NCBI GenBank assembly: GCA_900759445.1
Contig: CAAEVH010000072.1
Location: forward strand, 1 to 64,000
DNA from: an uncultured Raoultella sp.
GTDB taxonomy: Bacteria > Pseudomonadota > Gammaproteobacteria > Enterobacterales > Enterobacteriaceae
Direction: 5' to 3'
Length of the DNA stretch: 64,000 bases
Shown here: positions 39,076 through 49,435 of the stretch, in pieces
How positions within the stretch are numbered: the first letter of the stretch is position 1
How the letters are laid out: each line of letters starts with the position of its first letter
Program-made: the position numbers and the translations under genes
The notes under the pieces: generated by a model
What the model was told of the DNA's origin: nothing
The model's input: the letters and a program-made list of their open reading frames with translations, nothing else
The model's database searches: none

Positions 39076-39976
39076 TCCCTGTCCCCCCATCAGAGCACCA
39101 AACCTGGCCGGATGTATAACTGTTCTCTTCAGCGGCCAAAGTGACATAAAGCGGCGCAATTTCCACTGGTTGACCCGGACGACCCAGCGGTGCATTTGCC
39201 CCAAACTTCTCCACTTTTTCCTGTGGCTGACCGCCACAGCATTGCAGTACAGTCCAGTATGGGCCTGGCGCTACAGCATTAACCCGTATCCCTTTCGGTG
39301 CCAGCTGTTTCGCCAGCGCTTTAGTAAATGCCACGATCGCCGCTTTGGTCTGAGCATAGTCAAGCAGGATTTCACTAGGCTCATAAGCCTGTACCGAGGA
39401 GGTATTAATTATCACGCTGTCTCGTGAAAGATGGGGGATAGCCGCTTTGGTGATCCAAAACATAGCGTAGACATTAGTCTTGAATGTGGCATCGAAATCT
39501 TCTGTGGTGAGCGCCTCAATAGACTCGCAAAATTGCTGACGACCCGCATTATTGACGAGGATATCCAACCCACCCAGCCCTTTTACCGCCTGTTTAACCA
39601 GTTGGCCGCAAAAAGTTTCATCTCGAATATCTCCGGGGATAGCCACGACATTTCTGCCTGCTTTTTTTATCAAGTCGACCACTTCACGCGCATCGTCTTC
39701 TTCATCAGGTAAATAGTTGATCGCAACATCAGCGCCTTCACGGGCATAAGCGATGGCAACAGCACGGCCAATCCCTGAATCCCCCCCGGTAATTAATACC
39801 TTGCGCCCATTCAATCGACCACTTCCCTGATAGCTCTCCTCTCCATGATCGGGACGCGGTTGCATTTTTCCGGCCAGCCCTGGGAAGGGTTGCTTCTGCT
39901 GTGGAAAAGGCGGTGCCGGAAAACGCGCAGAATGAGTTTTATTGATGGTCTTTTTTTCATTGTTTAAGTCAGCCAT
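39068..39976 (-). CDS. SDR-family oxidoreductase (YghA-like)
   Basis: 302 residues, with a 50-residue proline-rich leader (ARFPAPPFPQQKQPFPGLAG) before the Rossmann fold. Coenzyme motif TGGDSGIG (63-70), NNAG at 142-145, active-site Ser193/194 and Tyr207-x3-Lys211. It resembles E. coli YghA and Bacillus general-stress glucose-dehydrogenase-like proteins. Start ATG at 39976 with GAGAGG upstream. Substrate unknown. It occupies the place where E. coli has the puu putrescine genes between pspF and sapA. Confidence 0.88.
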   Translation of the reverse strand: MADLNNEKKTINKTHSARFPAPPFPQQKQPFPGLAGKMQPRPDHGEESYQGSGRLNGRKVLITGGDSGIGRAVAIAYAREGADVAINYLPDEEDDAREVVDLIKKAGRNVVAIPGDIRDETFCGQLVKQAVKGLGGLDILVNNAGRQQFCESIEALTTEDFDATFKTNVYAMFWITKAAIPHLSRDSVIINTSSVQAYEPSEILLDYAQTKAAIVAFTKALAKQLAPKGIRVNAVAPGPYWTVLQCCGGQPQEKVEKFGANAPLGRPGQPVEIAPLYVTLAAEENSYTSGQVWCSDGGTGTL

Positions 39977-40419
39977 TTAAATACCTCTCATTTTTTATCA
40001 CAAAGATTATTAAGCGTAGACCAAAATGAGTGACATGACCTTTATAATTCACCGCAGTTTAATATTTCGTATAATATCACCTCTACCGATAAACTAATCA
40101 CCGCATCGCGCTTTCGAGTATTTTATGAGATTAAACCCTGCTTAACTCATGACTTTTATATTCATATATATCAATGAGATACATAAAAAACCTTAACAGG
40201 CCAGACAATTTTATTGAGTAACGAGATACCACTCAGAAGCGAGACGTTAATAAATCCCTATGCCACTGTTTTTCCTGTGTTCATCTACCTACGTCGCCTC
40301 GCTTATATTTTACCAACGTTATGATTCATTACTCTTTATCATTTAAGAATTATCTAACGCTCAGCATGAATAAATAGCAACCAAACTTAACACCTCAACC
40401 CTATCGAAATGGAGAACGA
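39977..40419. other. AT-rich intergenic stretch without a recognised gene
   Basis: These 443 bases hold no credible ORF on either strand and no perfect hairpin. They should carry the promoter of the divergent SDR gene and that of the small ORF pair leading to sapA. Its marked AT richness against flanking genes suggests acquired or decayed sequence. Confidence 0.5.
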
Positions 40420-40446
40420 ATGAAATTATCCATAGCACCATTATGA
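40420..40446 (+). CDS. Eight-codon leader ORF coupled to a 91-residue ORF
   Basis: ATG at 40420 follows GGAG by five bases, the best ribosome site in this stretch, and encodes MKLSIAPL. Its TGA overlaps the ATG of the next ORF (ATGA at 40443-40446), the usual sign of translational coupling. Unrecognised; may be a leader peptide. Confidence 0.4.
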   Translation: MKLSIAPL

Positions 40447-40718
40447 GATTATTTTTATATTTCACTTTCCCCACGATATTGCTGATGCTCTCTCCTGGCG
40501 GTCATGGTCACTTTCCCCCACGTCCCCCTCACATTTTTCTGTCAGCCAGCGAATCCCGCGTTTTAACGAGTCAGATGGGTCATGAAAATGCTAAGATAGT
40601 TAACAGAGTAAATTCAAAGTGGATAGCGGGTATGAAGGGTGACCCTGTCGCGATGTTGAATTCGCGGTTATCACCTGTGCGGTCCCCAAACACAAACGGT
40701 AATGGCAAATGTCATTAA
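40443..40718 (+). CDS. Candidate small secreted or leader protein upstream of sapA
   Basis: 91 residues with a hydrophobic, signal-like N terminus (MRLFLYFTFPTILLMLSPGG) followed by a polar, proline-rich part with HFPPRPPH and a Cys-His end. It has no ribosome site of its own but overlaps the upstream eight-codon ORF by ATGA. It ends 42 bases before sapA. The two PP pairs could stall ribosomes. I recognise no family; it may be a true small periplasmic protein, a leader controlling sapA, or chance. Confidence 0.4.
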   Translation: MRLFLYFTFPTILLMLSPGGHGHFPPRPPHIFLSASESRVLTSQMGHENAKIVNRVNSKWIAGMKGDPVAMLNSRLSPVRSPNTNGNGKCH

Positions 40719-40760
40719 ATATTAGTAAGATAGCCTCTTTATTTATAATCCTTTAAAATT

Positions 40761-42404
40761 ATGCGCCTGGTTTTATCATCTCTGATCGTGATGGCTGGAT
40801 TTCTGAGTGGTCAGGCTGCCGCCGCGCCTGAACAGGCTTCGCATGCTGATATTCGTGACAGCGGCTTTGTCTATTGCGTTAGCGGGCAGGTCAATACGTT
40901 CAACCCGCAAAAAGCGAGCAGCGGTCTTATCGTCGACACCCTGGCAGCCCAGCTGTATGACCGACTACTCGATGTCGATCCGTACACCTATCGACTGGTG
41001 CCTGAGCTGGCTGAAAGCTGGGAGGTGCTGGATAACGGCGCAACCTACCGCTTCCATCTGCGTCGTGACGTCCAGTTTCAGAAGACGGCCTGGTTCACCC
41101 CCACCCGCAAACTGAATGCGGACGACGTGGTGTTTACCTTCGAGCGCATCTTTGATCGCCAGCATCCGTGGCACAATGTAAACGGTAGCAGTTTCCCCTA
41201 CTTCGACAGCCTACAGTTCGCCGATAACGTCCAAAGCGTACGCAAGCTGGACAACAACACCGTTGAGTTCCGCTTAACTCAGCCCGACGCCTCCTTCATG
41301 TGGCACCTCGCCACGCATTATGCCTCCGTGATGTCAGCAGAATATGCGGCTAAATTGGCAAAACAGGATCGTCAGGAGCTGCTCGACAGACAACCCGTCG
41401 GCACCGGACCGTACCAGCTTTCGGAGAATCGCGCAGGGCAATATGTTCGACTGCAGCGCCATGAAAAATTCTGGCGTGGTACTCCTCTGATGCCGCAGGT
41501 GGTTGTGGACCTCGGCTCTGGCGGCACCGGACGTCTATCGAAACTCCTGACCGGTGAGTGTGATGTTCTGGCCTGGCCCGCCGCCAGTCAGCTCAGCATT
41601 TTGCGTGATGACCCGCGCCTGCGTCTGACCCTGCGCCCGGGGATGAACATCGCCTATCTGGCATTCAATACCAATAAACCACCGATGGATAATCCCGCCG
41701 TGCGGCATGCGCTGGCGCTGGCCATTAATAACCAACGGCTGATGCAGTCCATCTACTACGGGACGGCGGAAACCGCAGCATCTATTTTGCCTCGCGCCTC
41801 GTGGGCTTATGACAACGAAGCTAAAATTACAGAGTACAATCCGGCAAAATCGCGCGAGCAGTTAAAAGCATTGGGGCTGGAGAACCTGACATTACAGCTT
41901 TGGGTACCCACCAGTTCTCAGGCCTGGAACCCCAGTCCACTGAAAACCGCCGAGCTGATTCAGGCTGACATGGCTCAGGTGGGTGTAAAAGTTAAAATCA
42001 TTCCGGTAGAAGGTCGTTTTCAGGAGGCGCGATTAATGGATATGAACCATGATCTAACGTTATCCGGTTGGGCGACGGACAGTAACGATCCTGACAGTTT
42101 TTTCCGACCGTTGCTAAGCTGCGCCGCCATCAACTCGCAGACTAACTTCGCCCACTGGTGTAATCCGGAATTTGACAGCGTTCTGCGCAAGGCCCTCTCT
42201 TCGCAGCAACTCTCATCGCGAATTGATGCCTATGACGAAGCGCAAAATATTCTCGCGAAAGAGTTACCGATCCTGCCGCTGGCCTCTTCACTGCGTCTAC
42301 AGGCTTATCGTTACGATATCAAAGGACTGGTGCTGAGTCCGTTCGGCAATGCATCTTTTGCCGGGGTTTCCAGGGAAAAGAAAGATGAGGTGAAAAAGCC
42401 ATGA
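40761..42404 (+). CDS. sapA: Periplasmic peptide-binding protein SapA
   Basis: 547 residues, equal to E. coli and Salmonella SapA. Signal peptide of about 21 residues (AAA cleavage region), then an SBP family 5 protein with [18 protein letters not shown] and [19 protein letters not shown]. In Salmonella it binds cationic antimicrobial peptides and is needed for resistance to them. It overlaps sapB by four bases (ATGA). Confidence 0.96.
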   Translation: MRLVLSSLIVMAGFLSGQAAAAPEQASHADIRDSGFVYCVSGQVNTFNPQKASSGLIVDTLAAQLYDRLLDVDPYTYRLVPELAESWEVLDNGATYRFHLRRDVQFQKTAWFTPTRKLNADDVVFTFERIFDRQHPWHNVNGSSFPYFDSLQFADNVQSVRKLDNNTVEFRLTQPDASFMWHLATHYASVMSAEYAAKLAKQDRQELLDRQPVGTGPYQLSENRAGQYVRLQRHEKFWRGTPLMPQVVVDLGSGGTGRLSKLLTGECDVLAWPAASQLSILRDDPRLRLTLRPGMNIAYLAFNTNKPPMDNPAVRHALALAINNQRLMQSIYYGTAETAASILPRASWAYDNEAKITEYNPAKSREQLKALGLENLTLQLWVPTSSQAWNPSPLKTAELIQADMAQVGVKVKIIPVEGRFQEARLMDMNHDLTLSGWATDSNDPDSFFRPLLSCAAINSQTNFAHWCNPEFDSVLRKALSSQQLSSRIDAYDEAQNILAKELPILPLASSLRLQAYRYDIKGLVLSPFGNASFAGVSREKKDEVKKP

Positions 42405-43366
42405 TTATCTTCACCCTGCGTCGTTTTTTATTGCTGCTGGTCACCCTTTTCTTTCTGACCTTTATTGGTTTCAGCCTGAGCTACTTCACGCCTCATGCGC
42501 CGTTACAGGGTGCATCGCTGTGGAACGCCTGGGTATTCTGGTTCAATGGCCTCATTCACTGGGATTTTGGTGTATCCAGTATTAACGGTCAGTTGATTTC
42601 AGAACAGTTGAAGGAGGTGTTCCCGGCGACGATGGAACTGTGCATTCTGGCCTTTGGTTTTGCGCTGATGGTTGGGATCCCCGTTGGTATGCTGGCAGGG
42701 ATCACGCGGAACAAATGGCAGGACCGATGCATCAGCGCCTTAGCGTTGATGGGCTTTTCCATTCCGGTTTTTTGGCTGGCGCTGTTGCTGACGTTGCTCT
42801 TCTCACTGACTCTCGGCTGGCTTCCCGTTTCGGGACGCTTTGATCTTCTCTATGAAGTGAAGCCCGTTACCGGATTTGCCATTATTGATGCGTGGATCTC
42901 CGACTCGCCCTGGCGCGATGAAATGCTGGTCAGCGCAATCCGTCACATGGTGCTTCCGGTGTTGACGCTTTCCGTCGCCCCTACCACGGAAGTTATTCGC
43001 CTGATGCGAATCAGCACCATTGAGGTCTTTGATCAAAACTATGTTAAAGCGGCCGCCACGCGCGGTCTGTCACGCTTAACCATTCTGCGCCGTCACGTTC
43101 TGCACAACGCCCTTCCGCCGGTGATCCCGCGTCTGGGCTTACAGTTTTCCACCATGCTGACGCTGGCGATGATCACCGAGATGGTCTTTAGCTGGCCAGG
43201 TCTTGGCCGTTGGCTGATTAACGCAATTCGCCAGCAGGATTACGCGGCAATTTCGGCGGGCGTCATGGTGATTGGCTCACTGGTTATCATCGTTAACGTC
43301 ATCTCTGATATTTTGGGTGCTATGGCTAACCCTCTGAAACATAAGGAATGGTATGCCTTACGATAG
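42401..43366 (+). CDS. sapB: ABC permease SapB
   Basis: 321 residues, DppB/OppB type, with about six membrane helices and the cytoplasmic loop [20 protein letters not shown]. Pairs with SapC. In E. coli SapBCDF has also been reported to export putrescine. It overlaps sapC by 14 bases. Confidence 0.95.
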   Translation: MIIFTLRRFLLLLVTLFFLTFIGFSLSYFTPHAPLQGASLWNAWVFWFNGLIHWDFGVSSINGQLISEQLKEVFPATMELCILAFGFALMVGIPVGMLAGITRNKWQDRCISALALMGFSIPVFWLALLLTLLFSLTLGWLPVSGRFDLLYEVKPVTGFAIIDAWISDSPWRDEMLVSAIRHMVLPVLTLSVAPTTEVIRLMRISTIEVFDQNYVKAAATRGLSRLTILRRHVLHNALPPVIPRLGLQFSTMLTLAMITEMVFSWPGLGRWLINAIRQQDYAAISAGVMVIGSLVIIVNVISDILGAMANPLKHKEWYALR

Positions 43367-44243
43367 CGTCTACAGCGAAAAGCGCCCGCCGGGTACGTTG
43401 CGCACCGCATGGCGCAATTTTTACGGCGATGCGACTGCGATGATCGGCCTGTATGGCTGCGCAGGATTGGCGATTCTGTGTATTTTTGGTGGTTGGTTTG
43501 CCCCTTATGGCATCGACCAGCAATTTCTCGGCTATCAGCTTTTACCGCCGTCATGGTCGCGCTATGGCGAAGTCTCATTTTTCCTCGGAACTGACGATCT
43601 CGGGCGTGACGTGCTAAGTCGCCTGCTCAGCGGCGCGGCCCCAACCGTTGGCGGCGCGTTTGTCGTCACCCTCGCCGCCACACTATGTGGCCTGTTCCTG
43701 GGCGTGGTTGCCGGCGCGACGCACGGTTTACGCTCCGCGGTGCTGAACCACATTCTGGACACCCTGCTCTCGATCCCTTCGCTGCTGTTGGCGATTATTG
43801 TGGTGGCCTTTGCCGGACCGCATCTGACACACGCGATGTTTGCCGTCTGGCTGGCGCTGCTGCCGCGCATGGTACGCTCCGTCTACAGCATGGTGCATGA
43901 CGAGCTGGAAAAAGAGTACGTTATCGCCGCTCGCCTGGACGGCGCAACCACGCTCAATATCCTGTGGTTCGCCGTTCTGCCCAATATTACCGCCGGACTT
44001 ATCACTGAAATCACCCGTGCGCTGTCGATGGCGATTCTGGACATCGCCGCGCTGGGTTTTCTCGACCTTGGCGCACAGTTGCCGTCACCAGAATGGGGAG
44101 CCATGCTTGGCGACGCGCTGGAGCTGATTTATGTCGCACCCTGGACGGTTATGCTGCCAGGTGCGGCGATTATGATAAGCGTGCTGCTGGTTAACCTGCT
44201 GGGAGATGGCGTGCGCCGGGCAATTATTGCGGGGGTGGAATAA
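43353..44243 (+). CDS. sapC: ABC permease SapC
   Basis: 296 residues, DppC/OppC type, with an N-terminal extension, [19 protein letters not shown] before the core and loop [20 protein letters not shown]. One base is shared with the sapD start (TAATG). Confidence 0.95.
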   Translation: MPYDSVYSEKRPPGTLRTAWRNFYGDATAMIGLYGCAGLAILCIFGGWFAPYGIDQQFLGYQLLPPSWSRYGEVSFFLGTDDLGRDVLSRLLSGAAPTVGGAFVVTLAATLCGLFLGVVAGATHGLRSAVLNHILDTLLSIPSLLLAIIVVAFAGPHLTHAMFAVWLALLPRMVRSVYSMVHDELEKEYVIAARLDGATTLNILWFAVLPNITAGLITEITRALSMAILDIAALGFLDLGAQLPSPEWGAMLGDALELIYVAPWTVMLPGAAIMISVLLVNLLGDGVRRAIIAGVE

Positions 44244-45235
44244 TGCCATTACTGGATATCCGCAACCTGACCATTGAATTCAGAACCGGCGACGACTGGG
44301 TGAAGGCGGTTGACCGCGTCAGCATGACCCTCAATGAAGGTGAAATCCGCGGACTGGTTGGTGAATCTGGATCGGGCAAGAGCCTGATCGCCAAGGCCAT
44401 TTGCGGCGTCGCTAAAGATAACTGGCGCGTAACCGCAGACCGCATGCGCTTTGATGATATCGATCTGTTGCGCCTTTCCGCGCGTGAACGACGCAAGCTG
44501 GTCGGCCATAACGTTTCCATGATCTTTCAGGAACCGCAATCGTGTCTCGATCCGTCTGAGCGCATTGGACGACAACTGATGCAAAATATTCCGGCATGGA
44601 CTTATAAAGGCCGCTGGTGGCAGCGTATCGGCTGGCGTAAACGCCGCGCGATTGAACTCCTGCACCGCGTCGGGATAAAAGATCATAAAGATGCGATGCG
44701 CAGCTTCCCGTATGAACTGACCGACGGCGAATGCCAGAAGGTGATGATCGCAATCGCCCTGGCTAATCAGCCGCGTTTACTGATTGCCGACGAACCAACG
44801 AACGCGATGGAGCCAACCACTCAGGCGCAAATTTTCCGCCTGCTGACCCGGCTGAACCAAAACAGCAATACCACCATTTTGCTGATCAGCCATGACCTGC
44901 AAATGCTCAGCCAGTGGGCTGACAAAATTAACGTGATGTACTGTGGGCAAACGGTGGAAACTGCGCCCAGTAAAGAGCTGGTGACTATTCCGCATCATCC
45001 TTATACCCAAGCGTTGATTCGCGCCATTCCTGATTTTGGTAGCGCAATGCCGCACAAAAGCCGCCTGAATACCATGCCAGGAGCCATTCCATTGCTGGAA
45101 CAATTACCTATCGGCTGTCGTCTGGGGCCGCGCTGCCCTTATGCTCAGCGCGAATGTATCGAAACCCCAAGACTGACCGGAGCAAAGAATCATCTCTACG
45201 CCTGTCATTTCCCGCTGAACATGGAGAGAGAGTGA
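44243..45235 (+). CDS. sapD: ABC ATPase SapD
   Basis: 330 residues. Walker A GESGSGKS, Walker [13 protein letters not shown] and an oligopeptide-transporter C-terminal part with four cysteines ([14 protein letters not shown] and ACHF), possibly an Fe-S cluster site as in other OppD-type ATPases. The signature reads LTDGE rather than LSGGQ, as in E. coli. SapD is also known as TrkE, needed for ATP stimulation of Trk potassium uptake. Confidence 0.95.
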   Translation: MPLLDIRNLTIEFRTGDDWVKAVDRVSMTLNEGEIRGLVGESGSGKSLIAKAICGVAKDNWRVTADRMRFDDIDLLRLSARERRKLVGHNVSMIFQEPQSCLDPSERIGRQLMQNIPAWTYKGRWWQRIGWRKRRAIELLHRVGIKDHKDAMRSFPYELTDGECQKVMIAIALANQPRLLIADEPTNAMEPTTQAQIFRLLTRLNQNSNTTILLISHDLQMLSQWADKINVMYCGQTVETAPSKELVTIPHHPYTQALIRAIPDFGSAMPHKSRLNTMPGAIPLLEQLPIGCRLGPRCPYAQRECIETPRLTGAKNHLYACHFPLNMERE

Positions 45236-45236
45236 G

Positions 45237-46043
45237 ATGGTAGAAACCCTGCTCGAAGTTCGTAATCTGAGCAAAACCTTTCGCTACCGGACGGGCTTAT
45301 TCCGCCGTCAGACCGTTGAGGCCGTTAAGCCCCTGAGCTTTACCCTGCGCGAGCGTCAGACGCTCGCCGTCATAGGTGAAAATGGTTCCGGTAAATCTAC
45401 GCTGGCGAAGATGCTGGCCGGTATGATTGAGCCTACCAGCGGTGAGCTGCTGATTGACGATCACCCGTTAAAATATGGTGATTATTCATTCCGTAGTCAG
45501 CGTATCCGTATGATTTTCCAGGATCCATCAACGTCGCTTAACCCACGGCAACGTATTTCGCAGATCCTCGATTTTCCGCTACGTCTGAACACCGACCTCG
45601 AGCCTGAACAGCGTCGCAAACAGATCATCGAGACCATGCGCATGGTCGGTCTGTTGCCTGACCATGTGAGTTATTACCCGCATATGCTGGCTCCGGGACA
45701 AAAACAGCGTCTGGGCCTTGCCCGAGCGCTCATTTTGCGACCCAAAGTCATTATCGCCGACGAAGCCCTGGCCTCTCTGGACATGTCGATGCGTTCGCAG
45801 CTCATCAATCTGATGCTGGAACTACAGGAAAAACAGGGGATTTCATATATCTATGTGACTCAGCACATCGGCATGATGAAGCACATCAGCGATCAGGTAT
45901 TAGTCATGCACCAGGGTGAAGTGGTTGAACGCGGCAGTACAGCAGATGTTCTGGCCTCGCCGTTGCATGAGCTGACCCGTCGCCTGATCGCCGGTCATTT
46001 CGGCGAAGCGCTTACCGCTGACGCGTGGCGTAAAGATCGCTAA
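45237..46043 (+). CDS. sapF: ABC ATPase SapF
   Basis: 268 residues. Walker A GENGSGKST, Walker B VIIADEALASLD, H-loop TQHIGM. The signature is LAPGQKQRLGLARAL, also divergent from LSGGQ. Forms the second nucleotide-binding subunit with SapD. Last gene of the operon, followed by a terminator. Confidence 0.95.
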   Translation: MVETLLEVRNLSKTFRYRTGLFRRQTVEAVKPLSFTLRERQTLAVIGENGSGKSTLAKMLAGMIEPTSGELLIDDHPLKYGDYSFRSQRIRMIFQDPSTSLNPRQRISQILDFPLRLNTDLEPEQRRKQIIETMRMVGLLPDHVSYYPHMLAPGQKQRLGLARALILRPKVIIADEALASLDMSMRSQLINLMLELQEKQGISYIYVTQHIGMMKHISDQVLVMHQGEVVERGSTADVLASPLHELTRRLIAGHFGEALTADAWRKDR

Positions 46044-46051
46044 CAGATGCA

Positions 46052-46077
46052 GCCCTCCTCAACCGGAGGGCAATTTT
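46052..46077 (+). terminator. Terminator of the sap operon
   Basis: A 7-bp stem GCCCTCC/GGAGGGC with a 6-base loop is followed by AATTTTGC, eight bases after the sapF stop. Confidence 0.75.
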
Positions 46078-46081
46078 GCAA

Positions 46082-46771
46082 TCAGTGACAAATATTTGGT
46101 AAGAGCAGTGTATCAACCTCGCTAAACGCGACCGAAGGGAAAAGGGATCCCTGCATCACCCAAACACCAGCCGCGCCTACTTCGTCGATAAGCTGTTTGG
46201 TTTCCACACCCTCCACCGCAATGCGGTCGCAATATTCGCGGATGTTTTTAATTAGCACCGGGAACATCGGTTTTTCAGCCTGATCCAGGAAAAAACCACG
46301 ATCCAACTTCACAACATCAAAACGACCGCAAACCAGCGGACTGGCCCCAATGCTGCCGGAGCCCAGATCGCCCAGCCATAATGCGTTTGGACCGTCGCAA
46401 AGTGAATTAATCAGCAGATTATTCAGACATACGGTATTCGTCAGAAAACGCTCTGAAAGTTCTAGTGCGACAAAAGGCATGGCATGTAGCGCCGATTTGA
46501 CGCTCGGGTCGCCAATTGCCAGCAGCGCCATTTCATCAATGAGGTTCAGAGTACAGAAAAGGTTGTGGCTCTCAAACCAATTACGCTTTTCGGCAATTAA
46601 TCGAATTTGCTCGAGCATGAAATTACGTTTTTGTTCGCTATTCCACGCTGAAATGATGAACTCTGGATGTATCGGCGAAACCGTATCTGAAGCAAACCGG
46701 ACGCTCATCTCAACACCCAGTAACGTATCAGTTGTGTCTCTCATCGGTTCCGCGATGAAATGATAGTGCAT
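46082..46771 (-). CDS. Degenerate EAL-domain protein (STM1697/YdiV-like)
   Basis: 229 residues from ATG at 46771 (GGAG seven bases upstream); an ATG at 46792 with AGGAAG is also possible. The fold is an EAL domain but catalytic motifs are gone: GVEMSVRF in place of EALxR, LGDLGSGS in place of DDFGTG, while VEGVET is kept. It should neither bind metal properly nor cleave cyclic-di-GMP. Salmonella STM1697, at the same place, binds FlhD and represses flagellar genes; the same role is inferred here. E. coli has ycjD at this position. Confidence 0.85.
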   Translation of the reverse strand: MHYHFIAEPMRDTTDTLLGVEMSVRFASDTVSPIHPEFIISAWNSEQKRNFMLEQIRLIAEKRNWFESHNLFCTLNLIDEMALLAIGDPSVKSALHAMPFVALELSERFLTNTVCLNNLLINSLCDGPNALWLGDLGSGSIGASPLVCGRFDVVKLDRGFFLDQAEKPMFPVLIKNIREYCDRIAVEGVETKQLIDEVGAAGVWVMQGSLFPSVAFSEVDTLLLPNICH

Positions 46772-47098
46772 AAGACCACTCCAATTGATCATAACTTCCT
46801 GATAATGCACTTTTAATCACAATCAATCAATAATAACGATCAATGTATCAATATCGATCGATAAAAACAATATATCATAACGAACTGAATACGGTCATAT
46901 TTTTTGTTTTAAGAAAGTTCCTACATTGCTATGTTTTAAAACATAAGCTAGCAGTTAATAATACCATTGAGATGCCTTTAAAGCCTTGTATTTTCTCCAT
47001 CCCCCCGCGCTTCGCAGAATGAATGAGACTTAACCAGGGAAAGTGTTATAACCCTCATGTGTAATGAAAAGTGATTATCAGTAAGGGATGATAACTAT

Positions 47099-47127
47099 TC
47101 TACAAGGCACAAAGAGTGGGATATAAT
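47099..47127 (+). promoter_or_regulatory. Sigma-70 promoter of fabI
   Basis: TCTACA (47099-47104), a 17-base spacer and a perfect TATAAT (47122-47127). The predicted start near 47134 gives a leader of about 80 bases. The rest of the 441-base gap from 46772 is AT-rich and shows nothing else I can name. Confidence 0.65.
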
Positions 47128-47212
47128 TGCTGCCCCATTTCGAAACACCTTCAAATTGTGATCATAACTCATTGATTGCTAAAAATAAGCAATGACCATA
47201 AGGATTAAAGCT

Positions 47213-48001
47213 ATGGGTTTTCTTTCCGGTAAGCGCATTCTGGTAACGGGTCTTGCCAGCAAACTGTCCATCGCCTGGGGTATCGCTCAGGCCATGCATC
47301 GCGAAGGGGCTGAACTGGCGTTCACCTACCAGAATGACAAACTAAAAGGCCGCGTCGAAGAATTTGCAGCTCAACTGGGTTCCAGCATCGTACTGCAGTG
47401 TGATGTGGCGGAAGACGCCAGCATTGATGCAATGTTTACCGAACTGGGCAAAACCTGGCCGAAATTCGACGGTTTCGTGCACTCCATTGGTTTTGCGCCC
47501 GCAGACCAACTGGATGGCGACTATGTGAATGCAGTCACCCGCGAAGGCTTCAAAATTGCTCATGACATCAGCGCTTACAGCTTTGTGGCGATGGCAAAAG
47601 CCTGCCGTTCCATGCTGAACCCAGGCTCGGCGCTGCTGACGCTATCCTATCTGGGCGCAGAGCGCGCCATCCCTAACTACAACGTGATGGGCCTGGCAAA
47701 AGCCTCACTGGAAGCGAACGTCCGCTATATGGCTAATGCGATGGGTCCTGAAGGCGTGCGTGTGAACGCTATTTCCGCCGGTCCAATCCGTACACTCGCC
47801 GCTTCCGGCATTAAAGATTTCCGTAAAATGCTGGCGCATTGTGAAGCGGTTACGCCGATTCGCCGCACCGTAACCATTGAAGATGTGGGCAACTCCGCAG
47901 CATTTTTGTGCTCCGATCTTGCTGCCGGCATCTCGGGTGAAGTCGTTCACGTCGATGGTGGCTTCAGTATCGCGGCAATGAACGAGCTGGAACTGAAATA
48001 A
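47213..48001 (+). CDS. fabI: Enoyl-ACP reductase FabI
   Basis: 262 residues from ATG at 47213 (AAGGA upstream), as in E. coli. SDR-type fold with Tyr146, Tyr156 and Lys163 ([19 protein letters not shown]) in the active site. Gly93 (HSIGFAP), whose change to Val gives triclosan resistance, is wild type. It catalyses the last reduction of each fatty-acid elongation cycle with NADH. Confidence 0.98.
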   Translation: MGFLSGKRILVTGLASKLSIAWGIAQAMHREGAELAFTYQNDKLKGRVEEFAAQLGSSIVLQCDVAEDASIDAMFTELGKTWPKFDGFVHSIGFAPADQLDGDYVNAVTREGFKIAHDISAYSFVAMAKACRSMLNPGSALLTLSYLGAERAIPNYNVMGLAKASLEANVRYMANAMGPEGVRVNAISAGPIRTLAASGIKDFRKMLAHCEAVTPIRRTVTIEDVGNSAAFLCSDLAAGISGEVVHVDGGFSIAAMNELELK

Positions 48002-48014
48002 TCGTAAGTCTTCT

Positions 48015-48037
48015 ATGGGCGGTCTTGCCCCGCCCAT
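48015..48037 (+). terminator. Hairpin after fabI
   Basis: A perfect 8-bp stem ATGGGCGG/CCGCCCAT with a 7-base loop lies 13 bases after the fabI stop; no uridine run follows. Confidence 0.6.
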
Positions 48038-48200
48038 GACTCTCCTCTGCCCGCCGCCATATATGCTTTTCTGATATTTATTATCACGGAACAATCTTTC
48101 ATCCCCTCTTCTGCTTACGTCAGGATATTGCAGCGCAAACGATCCGGCGTAGTAGTAGACGACGTGTCCGGGTCGCCACTTTTTAGACCAAGGACCGCCC

Positions 48201-49346
48201 ATGGAACAACGCCGAATTGAAGGCAAAAGCCACTGGTATCATGAGACGCAATCCAGCAAGCATCCGCAAGATATTCTGCCGCTGGTGCCGGAAGCCGCTC
48301 ATGTCGACGACTGCTTTTTACTGGATCTGGCGATACCTGATGACGCCCTTTTGCCTTTTCAATCCTGGTTAATCCCTGCCCGTAAACTTGCCCAGGTTCT
48401 CTTCCCGGTTCACGTAAACCTGAATCAGATGCACACATTCAGCGCCTATGAACGGATGAGTACGGCGCTTACCGTCGCTCAGGTGTATGGCGTCCAGCGA
48501 TTGTGCAATCACTATGCCGCGCGGTTAACACCGCTTCCTGGTCCTGACTCGTCACGGGAAAGTAACCATCGGCTGGCGCAAATCACCCAATATGCTCGCC
48601 AACTTGCCAGCTCTCCTGACGTGATAGGCGCACGCGATCGCCAGCATCTGGATGCGGTCGGGCTGACCACCAGCGATAGTATTTTGATGAATCAAATCAT
48701 CGGCTTCGTCGGTTTTCAGGCCCGGACCGTGGCCCTGTTTCAGGCCTGGTTTGGACATCCGGTACGCCGAATACCGGGGCTGGATATACAGCAATTCGCT
48801 CACGCTTCGCCATTTAGTGCAACAAACGCTACCTGGCACGCTGCGCCATTCCCAATCGAAAAATATCATTCTCAGGACGAGACGACGGCCAGACATTTTC
48901 CCGATGAACTGCAAGCGTTGGTGCCATTACTGATCCATTCACCGGTCATTTTGGATTTATTCACGACACTGATTTCCAGTACCCGGCGTAGCGCTGTACC
49001 GGTGCGGGCATTTTCACTGGCGGCGCTAATGACGTCACGGATTAACGGCAGCGTGGCCTGCTTTAATGAACAGGCACATACAGCCAATGAATTAGCCAAC
49101 GTTATCGCCCTGCTTCGCCAGGAGGAACGTGAATTACAGCGTTGGGAACAGCGACATCCGGTTGAGCGCGTCACCCTGCAGGCGGTACAATGGCTAACCC
49201 GAGCGCCCGACCGTTTTAGCGCCGCGCTGTTAACCCCTTTGTTCGATCAGGGCATCTCTTCTGAACAAGCGATTAACCTGCTGGCCTGGAGCGGATTGTG
49301 CGGATGGTTGAATCGCTTGAAAATCGCGCTGGGCGAGACTTATTAA
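48201..49346 (+). CDS. yciW: CMD/AhpD-like protein YciW
   Basis: 381 residues, carboxymuconolactone-decarboxylase-like fold, matching E. coli YciW in place and start (MEQRRI; AAGGA upstream). Mid-part [22 protein letters not shown] is typical of the peroxidase-related CMD group, but the CxxC of AhpD is not seen. E. coli yciW is reported to belong to the CysB regulon and to affect cysteine metabolism. Biochemical activity is unknown. Confidence 0.9.
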   Translation: MEQRRIEGKSHWYHETQSSKHPQDILPLVPEAAHVDDCFLLDLAIPDDALLPFQSWLIPARKLAQVLFPVHVNLNQMHTFSAYERMSTALTVAQVYGVQRLCNHYAARLTPLPGPDSSRESNHRLAQITQYARQLASSPDVIGARDRQHLDAVGLTTSDSILMNQIIGFVGFQARTVALFQAWFGHPVRRIPGLDIQQFAHASPFSATNATWHAAPFPIEKYHSQDETTARHFPDELQALVPLLIHSPVILDLFTTLISSTRRSAVPVRAFSLAALMTSRINGSVACFNEQAHTANELANVIALLRQEERELQRWEQRHPVERVTLQAVQWLTRAPDRFSAALLTPLFDQGISSEQAINLLAWSGLCGWLNRLKIALGETY

Positions 49347-49435
49347 CCGATCCACTTACTGAAAGAGCGCTTGCCGCAACTGAGAGAATCGCGTAAAACT
49401 GTCAGCCGCTCTTTTAGCCACGAAAATAGACAATT

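Noticed and set aside
40744..40749. A perfect TATAAT 11 bases before the sapA ATG
   Set aside because: It has no -35 at the right distance and would give an almost leaderless sapA mRNA; kept only as a possibility.
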